DNA of 64,000 bases, taken from the NCBI GenBank assembly GCA_013359125.1, contig JABWCR010000002.1, positions 62,001-126,000 on the forward strand, given 5' to 3'. Source of the DNA: Armatimonadota bacterium. GTDB lineage: Bacteria; Armatimonadota; Fimbriimonadia; Fimbriimonadales; GBS-DC. Position numbers and translations under genes: made by a program. The notes under the pieces are model-generated. The model was not told where the DNA came from and made no database searches. It saw nothing but the letters and a program-made list of their open reading frames with translations. Shown here piece by piece: positions 1-6,927 of this stretch (its first letter is position 1; each line of letters opens with the position of its first letter).

Positions 1-31
1 CATCTCCGCCGCCCGCAACGATCACAAACAT
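1..31 (-). CDS. TrkA-like NAD-binding protein, N-terminal fragment (runs off the window)
   Basis: Only the first ten codons are inside the window. They read MFVIVAGGGD, which is the opening beta strand and glycine-rich turn of a Rossmann (TrkA-N/RCK) domain. The ATG lies 9 nt after the stop of the upstream TrkA-type gene, and GGAG stands in that gap as a ribosome binding site. Two adjacent RCK genes in tandem are common for TrkA/KtrA/CeoBC potassium-uptake regulators. The family call rests on ten residues plus the neighbour. Confidence 0.55.
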   Translation of the reverse strand, partial: MFVIVAGGGD

Positions 32-40
32 TTCGATCTC

Positions 41-505
41 CTATTCGCTCATCAGCTGCTGTAGTTCTGGCAAAAAAGCGTTGTATTGGTCGATTGGGCC
101 GGACGGCTGCTCGGTCAACCAATCGCGCCAGAGACCCGCGACCATGGCCCCTGGCGTAATGGTAAAAATGCCTTGATTCCGATAGGCGTCGGCGCGAACG
201 GGGTCGTTGACTTTCGCCCCGACTCGTTTGACGCCATAAAGTTCGCGCGCCATCTGAGCGACCATCAGATTCGTGTTGTCGCCCTTTGTGCATGATACGA
301 AGGCCTCGGCGCCTTGTAGGCTCGCCTTCTGCAGGGTGTCTTCGTCCAGACCGTCGCCAACCACCACTTGGCACTTGTGCCGCTTGCCCAGACGGGTAAA
401 CGAGGTCGAATCGACATCGATCACGGTAACTTGGTGTCCCTTCTCGCTCATGATCAGAGCCAATGCCGATCCGCTCCGTCCGCATCCCAAGATGACTAAA
501 TGCAT
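41..505 (-). CDS. TrkA-family potassium uptake NAD-binding protein
   Basis: This is a 154-aa single Rossmann (TrkA-N, RCK_N) domain. The nucleotide-binding motif GCGRSGSAL is at about residues 7-15 and the acidic end of strand 2 (VIDVD) at about 28-32. RCK proteins bind NAD(H) or nucleotides at the cytoplasmic face and gate Trk/Ktr potassium channels. There is no C-terminal RCK_C (TrkA-C) domain, so this is the short type. The start has a good Shine-Dalgarno (GGAGGG), which overlaps the end of the universal stress gene. A second RCK gene begins 9 nt downstream. The membrane channel subunit is not in the window. Confidence 0.85.
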   Translation of the reverse strand: MHLVILGCGRSGSALALIMSEKGHQVTVIDVDSTSFTRLGKRHKCQVVVGDGLDEDTLQKASLQGAEAFVSCTKGDNTNLMVAQMARELYGVKRVGAKVNDPVRADAYRNQGIFTITPGAMVAGLWRDWLTEQPSGPIDQYNAFLPELQQLMSE

Positions 506-508
506 GCC

Positions 509-973
509 TTATCCCTCCTCAGGAAATCGCACAGCCCATACGCCGCACTGAGCGTTTCGCAGCACAATGTCCAGGTTGTCTCCCATTAGAGCCACACCAA
601 TCCCTTTTCGGCGCCCGGCTTCCATTACGATCACGTCTACCTTTGTGTCTTCCGCCCTTTGCAGGAGCGCTTTGGCAACTTGGTGCGAACGAATGACTTG
701 AGCGGCGCCTTCTATGCCAGCGTCGGTCATGATGGTTTTTGCGTTAGCGATCGCCGCTTCTGCTTGCGCCATGCCGGGCGGATTCGGATCGTCCGTCGAG
801 ACGGAACGGGGCAGTTCTAGGACGTGCACCGCCTCGATTTCAGCCCCTACTGCCATAGCGACCTCGCAAGCCAGTTCTAAGGTGCGGCGGTCGTTGGCAC
901 GGCCAGGCACTGCGACCAACAGCTTCTGGGGAAGGCTTTCTTCACCGGCGTCGCCAAAGCCAAGCAAACGCAT
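509..973 (-). CDS. Universal stress protein (UspA family)
   Basis: This is a 154-aa protein of the UspA fold. It has a first beta strand KLLVAVPG near residues 18-25 and a helix of RRTLELACEVA type. The C-terminal half (DVIVMEAGRRKGIGVALMGD) matches the usual G-2x-G-9x-G ATP-binding loop region, although the loop is not canonical. I chose the internal ATG at 973. A longer reading frame to 1192 would run over the divergent gene and has no Usp homology in that part. No Shine-Dalgarno is well placed, but TAAGAT lies 8 nt before the ATG, so the mRNA may be leaderless. Usp next to RCK proteins suggests joint control of potassium or osmotic transport. Confidence 0.8.
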   Translation of the reverse strand: MRLLGFGDAGEESLPQKLLVAVPGRANDRRTLELACEVAMAVGAEIEAVHVLELPRSVSTDDPNPPGMAQAEAAIANAKTIMTDAGIEGAAQVIRSHQVAKALLQRAEDTKVDVIVMEAGRRKGIGVALMGDNLDIVLRNAQCGVWAVRFPEEG

Positions 974-981
974 ACCTTTCA

Positions 982-987
982 ATCTTA
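982..987 (-). promoter_or_regulatory. Candidate -10 element for a leaderless usp-trkA transcript
   Basis: TAAGAT lies 8 nt upstream of the usp ATG on the minus strand. That spacing would place transcription initiation at or within a few bases of the start codon. It belongs to a set of similar hexamers in this window in front of genes that lack a Shine-Dalgarno. Confidence 0.4.
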
Positions 988-1030
988 CCCCAAGCCAGGA
1001 AGCGGGGTCTCTTTGGCGAAGAATCGAGCA

Positions 1031-2080
1031 ATGCAACTTGAGTTCGAAGCCTTCTCCGTAACGAAGAAAGTACCTCTCACCATCAGCCGCGGCACGACCG
1101 CACAGACTCATAATGTTTGGGTGCGAATCAGCGGCGAAAGCACTGAAGGTTGGGGCGAGGCTTCGCCGTTCGGCGTGGGCGACACGGCTCAATCGACCGA
1201 TCTCATCTTGTCCGAACTTGCGAGGTCGAGGCCGTTGGTCGGTTCGATCGAACCGTGGGAGATTTCAAGAACTGAAGGCCTACTGATCGGCGAGAAGGTG
1301 TGCTCTGCCGCTCGCACGGCTATCAATCTGGCGCAATGGGATTGGGTAGGGAAGAAGGCCGGATTGCCGGTCTGGAAAATGCTGGGCTTGGGCCGTAACA
1401 ATCTCGTCCCAACTAGCGTAACAATTGGCATAGGATCGCCCCAAGAGGCGATTGAGCGACTGGACAAGTGGCGTCAAGAAACATCTGCGGCGTCTCTGAA
1501 GATTAAATTAGGAAGCCCTGAAGGCACAAGCGCGGACAAGGCGATGATGGAGGCTCTGATCAAGGAAGCCGGAGACGGCATGGCGCTGCGAGTAGACGCG
1601 AACGGCGGTTGGTCTCTATCGGACGCGATCGAGATGTGCAACTGGCTGAAAGGGCGCGGGGTCGATTATGTCGAGCAGCCCCTCAAGCGCGGAAACGAGG
1701 AGGAACTGATCGATCTTAAGCGCTCCACATCGATGCCCATATACATCGACGAGAGCTGTTGGACCAAGGCCGACATCCTCGCCTATGCCGATCGGGTCGA
1801 TGGCATCAACATCAAACTCATGAAGTGCGGCGGAATCAGCGAGGCTTTGCGGATGGTCGCAGTGGCCAATGCGCTGGGCATCAAGGTGATGTACGGCTGC
1901 TATTCCGACACGTCGCTAGCCATATCGGGCGCGTCCCAAATCTCGTCGCTGGCAGATCATCTCGATCTGGACAGCCACTTGAACTTGGCCGACGACCCGT
2001 TTGAGGGAGTCTCTATGATCGATGGCCGAATTGTGCCGACCGACCGACCGGGCTTGGGGGTCGTAAGGCGTGAGAATTGA
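1031..2080 (+). CDS. Enolase-superfamily dipeptide epimerase / N-acetyl-D-Glu racemase (DgcA-like)
   Basis: This 349-aa protein belongs to the muconate-lactonising subgroup of the enolase superfamily. It carries the KxK base motif (KIK, about residues 157-159), the metal ligands D189 (RVDANGG), E215 (VEQP) and D240 (IDES), and the opposite catalytic lysine K262 (NIKLMKCGG). This set is typical of L-Ala-D/L-Glu epimerases and of the related N-acetyl-D-glutamate racemase DgcA. The gene overlaps the DUF1611 gene (DgcN family), which favours the DgcA role: conversion of N-acetyl-D-Glu to the L form. A TTG start at 1013 in the same frame is possible. I prefer the ATG, where homology begins. A role in recycling murein peptides remains an alternative. 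Confidence 0.85.
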   Translation: MQLEFEAFSVTKKVPLTISRGTTAQTHNVWVRISGESTEGWGEASPFGVGDTAQSTDLILSELARSRPLVGSIEPWEISRTEGLLIGEKVCSAARTAINLAQWDWVGKKAGLPVWKMLGLGRNNLVPTSVTIGIGSPQEAIERLDKWRQETSAASLKIKLGSPEGTSADKAMMEALIKEAGDGMALRVDANGGWSLSDAIEMCNWLKGRGVDYVEQPLKRGNEEELIDLKRSTSMPIYIDESCWTKADILAYADRVDGINIKLMKCGGISEALRMVAVANALGIKVMYGCYSDTSLAISGASQISSLADHLDLDSHLNLADDPFEGVSMIDGRIVPTDRPGLGVVRREN

Positions 2081-3116
2081 GCCTAATACAAAGTCGGCGA
2101 TCTTGTATCACGGCGGCTTCTTGGGTCCCTACGGCAAGACCGGCAATGCTCTGTTGCGCTACGCGGACTTTGACTTTGTGGCCGTCATCGATAGCGAGCG
2201 CGCAGGGCAATCGATCGAGGCTCTGAGCGGCATCCCGTGCAAGGCGCCCATAGTCGCCACGGTGGAAGAAGCGCTGGCCTATGGGCCCGAAGTTCTCTTT
2301 ATAGGCATTGCGCCGCCCGGCGGCACTCTGCCTGAGCCATGGCGTGCAGACATTGTGTCGGCGCTGAAGGGAGGCATGAGCCTAGTGAACGGCCTGCACG
2401 GCTCAATGGCGGAGGACCCTGAGTTCGCCGCGGCGCTTCAGCCCAATAGGTTCATTTGGGACTGTCGATTGCCGGAAAAGATATCGACCAACGGCTCGGG
2501 AGCGGCCAGAACGCTGGACTGTTTTCGCGTGCTGACCGTAGGCGCAGATATGGCGGCCGGCAAGATGACTACAAGCCTGCTGGTTCATCGCGCTCTGGTT
2601 GGAGAAGGCATATCGAGCCGCTTTCTGGCAACCGGACAGACCGGGATCATGATATGCGGCGAGGGGTTTCCTTTAGACGCCTATCGCGTCGATTTTGCAA
2701 GCGGGGCTGTGGAGACCTATGTCCGGCGCATGGCCGACTGCCGGGTGTTGAACATCGAAGGCCAGGGATCGCTGTTCAATCCAGCGTCTACGGCGACGTT
2801 GCCTCTGCTTCGAGGCGCTCAGCCGCAAGCGATGATTTACTGTACGCGGGCTTTTCAGACGCATTGCCGCCGATACGACCATGTGCCGATTCCGCCGCTT
2901 CCTGAGGCTATTCGAATTTGCGAGGAGGTTGCGTCCGCGGGCGGCTCGTTCGAACCGGGCAAGGTCTTAGGCATCGCGATCAACACGTTTGGTCTGGACG
3001 AGCAAGAGGCTCGGCGCGCAATCGACGAGGCTGAGAGCTCTACTGGACTTTGTGCAACCGACCCGGTTCGCTTTGGGGTTCGGGGCATCGTCGAAGCGAT
3101 CAAGGCGCAGCTCTGA
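2070..3116 (+). CDS. DUF1611 family protein, DgcN-like (candidate D-glutamate N-acetyltransferase)
   Basis: This 348-aa protein has the two-part DUF1611 layout: an N-terminal Rossmann-like half and a C-terminal P-loop half, with VGADMAAGKMTT (about residues 157-168) as its Walker A-like loop. The GTG start overlaps the last 11 nt of the epimerase gene, so the two are translationally coupled. DUF1611 members paired with an enolase-superfamily racemase have been described as DgcN, which N-acetylates D-glutamate for its catabolism. Family membership is clear from the sequence. The D-Glu role is inferred from that pairing and has not been tested here. Confidence 0.8.
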   Translation: MRIEPNTKSAILYHGGFLGPYGKTGNALLRYADFDFVAVIDSERAGQSIEALSGIPCKAPIVATVEEALAYGPEVLFIGIAPPGGTLPEPWRADIVSALKGGMSLVNGLHGSMAEDPEFAAALQPNRFIWDCRLPEKISTNGSGAARTLDCFRVLTVGADMAAGKMTTSLLVHRALVGEGISSRFLATGQTGIMICGEGFPLDAYRVDFASGAVETYVRRMADCRVLNIEGQGSLFNPASTATLPLLRGAQPQAMIYCTRAFQTHCRRYDHVPIPPLPEAIRICEEVASAGGSFEPGKVLGIAINTFGLDEQEARRAIDEAESSTGLCATDPVRFGVRGIVEAIKAQL

Positions 3117-3919
3117 TGTTCCAAGAGGTATCAGTCAGGTCGCAAGAAGGTCTTAAGAAAGACCTTGTGGCAGTCGAGGAGCCGCTCGCGATCACGCTTA
3201 TTCAGGAGCGCGCAGAGGGTTGCGAAGAGCATCCATTTGCCATCACCATGCGTACGCCGGGGAACGACTATGAGTTGGTCATGGGTCTCTTGTTCACAGA
3301 GGGCGTCGTATCGGCTGCCAGCGATGTTCAGGCAATGGCCTGCTTAGAGGGCGACGAGAATGTGATGACGGTGCGACTCCTGCCGAGCGTGGCCATAGAC
3401 CCAGATCTGTTTCGTCGCAGCGTTACGGCCACTTCCGCATGTGGGCTGTGCGGTCGCGTTGCAATCGACAACTTGTTGGCCGATTATCCTAAGGCCGTGT
3501 GGAGCCTTCCGCCCTTAAAGGCGTCTCTGCTTTGTCAATTGCCGTCCGTTGCTCAAGAAGCGCAGGAGCTGTTTCGGACCACGGCCTGCGCTCATTCGTC
3601 GGCTTTGTTCGACCCGCATGGTCGCTTGATCAAGCTCTTTGAAGACGTGGGCCGCCACAATGCCATGGACAAGTTGATCGGATGGGCGGCGATCAACGAC
3701 CAACTTCCGTTAGAAAACCGCATAGCCCTGTGCAGCGGAAGGCTGGCATTCGAGCTCGTTCAAAAGAGCGCGCGGGCCGGCATTCCGATCCTGGCTGCCG
3801 TCGGGGCGCCGACCTCGCTAGCGGTCGAATTAGCCGAGAGAACAGGCATTACGCTGGTTGGATTCTTGCGCCAAGACCGATTCAACGTCTATGCTCACAG
3901 CGAGAGAATCTCATGTTGA
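3116..3919 (+). CDS. fdhD: Formate dehydrogenase accessory sulfurtransferase FdhD
   Basis: This is a 267-aa FdhD. The sulfur-carrying CxxC is C109 and C112 in SACGLCGR, matching the Cys pair of E. coli FdhD. The conserved stretch LFEDVGRHNAMDKL follows at about residues 178-191. FdhD passes sulfur from IscS to the molybdenum bis-MGD cofactor of formate dehydrogenase. The ATG overlaps the stop codon of the DUF1611 gene (TGATG), and the end overlaps mobA. A longer frame from 3050 would lie inside the upstream gene and is rejected. No formate dehydrogenase subunit is present in the window, so the client enzyme lies elsewhere. Confidence 0.95.
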   Translation: MFQEVSVRSQEGLKKDLVAVEEPLAITLIQERAEGCEEHPFAITMRTPGNDYELVMGLLFTEGVVSAASDVQAMACLEGDENVMTVRLLPSVAIDPDLFRRSVTATSACGLCGRVAIDNLLADYPKAVWSLPPLKASLLCQLPSVAQEAQELFRTTACAHSSALFDPHGRLIKLFEDVGRHNAMDKLIGWAAINDQLPLENRIALCSGRLAFELVQKSARAGIPILAAVGAPTSLAVELAERTGITLVGFLRQDRFNVYAHSERISC

Positions 3920-4533
3920 GCCTGCGGTGCGCGATCCTCGCGGGCGGGCGCTCGTCGCGCCTCGGCCAAGACAAGCGATTTCTCTCGATCCGAGGTCGAA
4001 CTTGCTTTCAGCGGGCGTTGGACGCCGTTGCCGAGTTAGATCCTGCGCCATTCCTGCTGGTGCGGGACGAAGAGGATGCTCGGCAGTTAAAATGCGCGAC
4101 GTGTGCGATTCTTACAGACCCTTTGCCCGGCGAGGGGCCTTTGGCGGCGCTGGCCAACGCGCTGGACCGCCTGGACAAAGATTGGCTGCTGCTTCTGGCC
4201 GTGGACTATCCGCTTGTAACGCCTTTCTTCCTTAAGCGCATGACGACCTATGCCGAAAGAGACGGCAGAGATTCGCTCTGCATTGTGCCCTGCGAGGGAG
4301 AGATGCCGCATGTAACCTGCGCTCTCTATTCGAAGCTGACCGCACCTTCATGCCAGAAGTTTGTGGACGAAGGCGGGCGATCGATACAGCGATGGATACG
4401 CACCCTCTCGCCCATTTCGTTCGTCGATGAGTCGATTTGGGGCCGTTGGGGAGCGTACAAGCCGTTGCTCAATTTGAACACGGTCGCAGACCTTGAGGCG
4501 TTGGAAAGCCTAGACGAGCAAGGGTATACTTGA
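3913..4533 (+). CDS. mobA: Molybdenum cofactor guanylyltransferase MobA
   Basis: This 206-aa protein has the nucleotidyltransferase signature LAGGRSSRLGQDK at residues 9-21, which binds the guanine nucleotide and phosphate. The metal-binding segment AVDYPLV is at about 97-103. MobA transfers GMP to Mo-molybdopterin to form MGD. The start codon overlaps the fdhD stop, so the two cofactor-maturation genes are coupled. Sequence after about residue 120 is less conserved. A MobA-like nucleotidyltransferase of another pathway is possible but unlikely beside fdhD. Confidence 0.9.
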   Translation: MLSLRCAILAGGRSSRLGQDKRFLSIRGRTCFQRALDAVAELDPAPFLLVRDEEDARQLKCATCAILTDPLPGEGPLAALANALDRLDKDWLLLLAVDYPLVTPFFLKRMTTYAERDGRDSLCIVPCEGEMPHVTCALYSKLTAPSCQKFVDEGGRSIQRWIRTLSPISFVDESIWGRWGAYKPLLNLNTVADLEALESLDEQGYT

Positions 4534-4565
4534 ACCCAAATTCGAACCACGGAGGGCGTTTCGAC

Positions 4566-5156
4566 ATGAACCTTGAACAACGATTGCAAGATGCTATAGA
4601 GCCCTATCGACTTCTGAATCACCCGTTCTATCAGGCTTGGAGCGAAGGGACCTTGCCGATTGAAAAACTGCGCGTCTATGCGGAGGAGTACGGCGCCCTG
4701 GTTGGACTGCTACCGATGGGCTGGACCGTTCAAAACGACGAGGAAACCCAGCACGAGGAAGAGGAGCATATCGAACTGTGGGAAGAGTTTGCCCACGGCC
4801 TTGACACGCACGCTGGGGAAGGCACGATCGCCCAGACTAAGACCCTGGTGGAAACGACCAGACGGCTGTTCGGCAACCGGGCAACCGCGCTCGGGGCGCT
4901 TTATGCGTTCGAAGTGCAGCAGCCCGAGACAGCCTCGTCCAAACTAGACGGTTTGCGACAGTTCTATAGCCTGCCGACCGAGGTGGAGCCTTACTTTATC
5001 GAGCATAGCAAGAACCATCACGAGGCCGAGAAACTGATAGCCCGACTGACGCAGCTGAGCGATGAGGACCAGGCGATCGCGATCGCTGCTTGCGGCGAGA
5101 TGGCCAAGGCGCTCTACGACGCCCTGACCGGCATTCACGGCGAAGCTGCAGCCTGA
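4566..5156 (+). CDS. CADD-like haem-oxygenase-fold protein (TenA/PqqC superfamily)
   Basis: This 196-aa all-helical protein is of the TenA/PqqC type. Carboxylate and histidine pairs expected to bind a diiron centre are visible: EEHIELWEEF (about 67-76), FEVQQPE (about 116-122) and IEHSKNHHEAE (about 150-160). These match the CADD family, named putative folate metabolism proteins; chlamydial CADD makes p-aminobenzoate from its own tyrosine. The ATG at 4566 is chosen because GGAGG lies 10 nt upstream; the longer frame from 4530 has no such site. The 3' end overlaps the convergent ftcD gene by 22 bp. pABA synthesis here is inferred from the family. Confidence 0.75.
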   Translation: MNLEQRLQDAIEPYRLLNHPFYQAWSEGTLPIEKLRVYAEEYGALVGLLPMGWTVQNDEETQHEEEEHIELWEEFAHGLDTHAGEGTIAQTKTLVETTRRLFGNRATALGALYAFEVQQPETASSKLDGLRQFYSLPTEVEPYFIEHSKNHHEAEKLIARLTQLSDEDQAIAIAACGEMAKALYDALTGIHGEAAA

Positions 5157-6043
5157 GTCTCGATGATCTGTTGAGGGGCGATGCCAGCGTCTAGGCTCGC
5201 CCCCAAAGCCTTCGCCGCGTCTGTATCGAAAAGCACCCCGATCAATTCCGAACCCGTAACCGTGCCGCCCTGTCGCCACACCAACTCGCAGATTCTATGA
5301 AAGACGCTGGTTACGTTCGTGGCGTCCAAACGGGACAAATTCAGGGATATCTGGGCATGGCCTCGTTGGGGGAGCCAGACGCCGATCGCCCGAACGCCGG
5401 TCAGCTCTGGCTCGGTGTCTCGCAATTCTCGCACCTGCTTGGCCACTTCTTTAGCACACTGCAAGTCGTCTGCCGTTAAGTTCACGTTAAACGCGGCCAA
5501 CGGTCGGCGCACGCCCATTATGGTAGCGCCCGCCGTTGGATGTAAGCGCGATCCGCCATAGTCCGGCTTTCGCAAGCCGTTCAAGGTCTGACCGACCCAT
5601 CCTTCAAACTCGCCTTTGCGCAAAGTCGGCAGGTCGGCAATTCGTCCCGGTTTGGCGGATTGTTCATACAAATAGACTGGTGTGCCAACGTCCTTCGCAT
5701 AACGCTTGGCAATGCGATGAGACGCGATGACTGCTTCCTCTTCTCTTGCTGGATCAAATAACACGAACGGCATCACATCCAGCGCGCCGATCCTTGGATG
5801 CGCGCCTTCGTGCTTGTTAAGATCGATCATCTCTCGCGCAACCATGCCCGAGTCGATGACAGCCTTGGCAACGTGCCGCGCGAGGCCAGAATAGGCAAAG
5901 ACAGTGCGATTGTGATCGGCATCGGGCCATTCGCCATGAAACTCGACGCGATGGGACGCAATGGCGTCTCGGATTGCTTGGAGGACCTTTGGGCGACGGC
6001 CCTCTGAGAAGTTGGGGACGCATAGAAGGCGCAAACCCTTCAT
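5135..6043 (-). CDS. Glutamate formimidoyltransferase
   Basis: This 302-aa protein contains both halves of the formiminotransferase domain. The N-terminal half opens with LLCVPNFSEGR and includes the catalytic-His region NKHEGAHPRIGALDV (about 78-92). The C-terminal half begins near FNVNLTADD. The enzyme transfers the formimino group of N-formimino-L-glutamate, from histidine breakdown, to tetrahydrofolate. The C-terminal cyclodeaminase domain of mammalian FTCD is absent, as in many bacteria. No Shine-Dalgarno is seen, but TAAACT sits 7 nt before the ATG. No other hut gene is nearby. Confidence 0.9.
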   Translation of the reverse strand: MKGLRLLCVPNFSEGRRPKVLQAIRDAIASHRVEFHGEWPDADHNRTVFAYSGLARHVAKAVIDSGMVAREMIDLNKHEGAHPRIGALDVMPFVLFDPAREEEAVIASHRIAKRYAKDVGTPVYLYEQSAKPGRIADLPTLRKGEFEGWVGQTLNGLRKPDYGGSRLHPTAGATIMGVRRPLAAFNVNLTADDLQCAKEVAKQVRELRDTEPELTGVRAIGVWLPQRGHAQISLNLSRLDATNVTSVFHRICELVWRQGGTVTGSELIGVLFDTDAAKALGASLDAGIAPQQIIETQAAASP

Positions 6044-6050
6044 GCCGCCA

Positions 6051-6056
6051 AGTTTA
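6051..6056 (-). promoter_or_regulatory. Candidate -10 element for a leaderless formimidoyltransferase transcript
   Basis: TAAACT lies 7 nt upstream of the ATG at 6043, in the 21-bp gap after the HDOD gene. With no ribosome binding site there, this spacing fits initiation at the start codon itself. Confidence 0.35.
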
Positions 6057-6064
6057 CCAGCCTG

Positions 6065-6907
6065 TTATGCGGCCAGTCCTTGGAGAGGCGATTCGCTCAA
6101 CTCGGCTTCGCAGCCAATGATCACGGCTTGGAGCTGATTAGGGGTCAGTTTTAGGATTTCGAGAGTCCACTTTGGAGGCGCCGGCTCTTCTTCTTCGATC
6201 TGTTTCCTGACAAGATGGGCCGTCCAGTCCGCAAGTTGAGTAACGGCGGTCAGCCAGGGTTCTTCGAGCGCGGCAGGGTCATCCTCATGATGCTGTCCGA
6301 TCGCATTTGCAAGATTTTCGGGGAATCGCCAGTGGAGGCTGACCAAACGACCCAGCTCCGCATGTTCGCAAGTGAAAATCTCTTGCTCGGCGGGCAACGT
6401 CGGTACGCCTTGGGCGACCAGTTGCTCTACCAGATCGTAATCTTCGCCGCCATATCGATCCAGCAGCGGCTTGCCAATGTCGTGCAACAATCCGGCGGTG
6501 TAGGCCTCTTCGGGCGATGCTTCGTGAGATTGGGAGGCGATCAGCCGGGCGCACAATCCGACATCGATGGAGTGTCGCCACCACTGCCTTCTTCGAACGT
6601 TCTCTCGATCGGCCTTGCCTAAGAACAGCTCGAACATGCCAGCCGTGGTCGCGATGTGGCGTATTGTCTGAAAACCCAAGAAGACCACCGCTTCCTTAAT
6701 CGAAGCAATCTTTCGCGGCAGACTGTAGTAAGCCGAATTGACGGTGTTCAAGACGCGAGAAGACATGCCGGGGTCGATCGAGATGACGGCTTCCAATTCT
6801 TTGGCTGTGGCATGGGGATTGGACGTTAGGTCGATAACTTGATGAACGACCTGAGGCAGAACCGCAATGTCCCGGATCTGTGCGATTATCTTGTTGCCAT
6901 CGTTCAT
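6065..6907 (-). CDS. HDOD domain protein, last gene of the pilus operon
   Basis: This 280-aa protein is a complete HDOD domain: IAQIRDIAVLPQVVHQVIDL at the start, then SSRVLNTVNSAYYSLPRKIASI and VFLGFQTIRHIA. A degenerate HD-like segment follows (AGLLHDIGKPLLD at about 140-152, EHAELGRLVSLHW at about 185-197). HDOD proteins usually act in signalling and bind partners or nucleotides rather than hydrolyse substrates. The ATG has an AAGGAG site and lies 20 nt after the PilB-type ATPase gene, so it is co-transcribed with the pilus genes. A regulatory role in pilus function or surface sensing is inferred. A paralogue lies at 16289-17149. Confidence 0.85.
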   Translation of the reverse strand: MNDGNKIIAQIRDIAVLPQVVHQVIDLTSNPHATAKELEAVISIDPGMSSRVLNTVNSAYYSLPRKIASIKEAVVFLGFQTIRHIATTAGMFELFLGKADRENVRRRQWWRHSIDVGLCARLIASQSHEASPEEAYTAGLLHDIGKPLLDRYGGEDYDLVEQLVAQGVPTLPAEQEIFTCEHAELGRLVSLHWRFPENLANAIGQHHEDDPAALEEPWLTAVTQLADWTAHLVRKQIEEEEPAPPKWTLEILKLTPNQLQAVIIGCEAELSESPLQGLAA

Positions 6908-6927
6908 CTATGTGCTCCTTGGCAAAT

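Noticed and set aside
1013-1030. TTG start six codons upstream for the epimerase
   Set aside because: Homology to the enolase-superfamily N-domain begins at the ATG, and neither site has a strong ribosome binding site; kept only as an alternative.
974-1192. N-terminal extension of the universal stress protein
   Set aside because: The extra 73 residues have no Usp similarity and run antisense through the epimerase gene.
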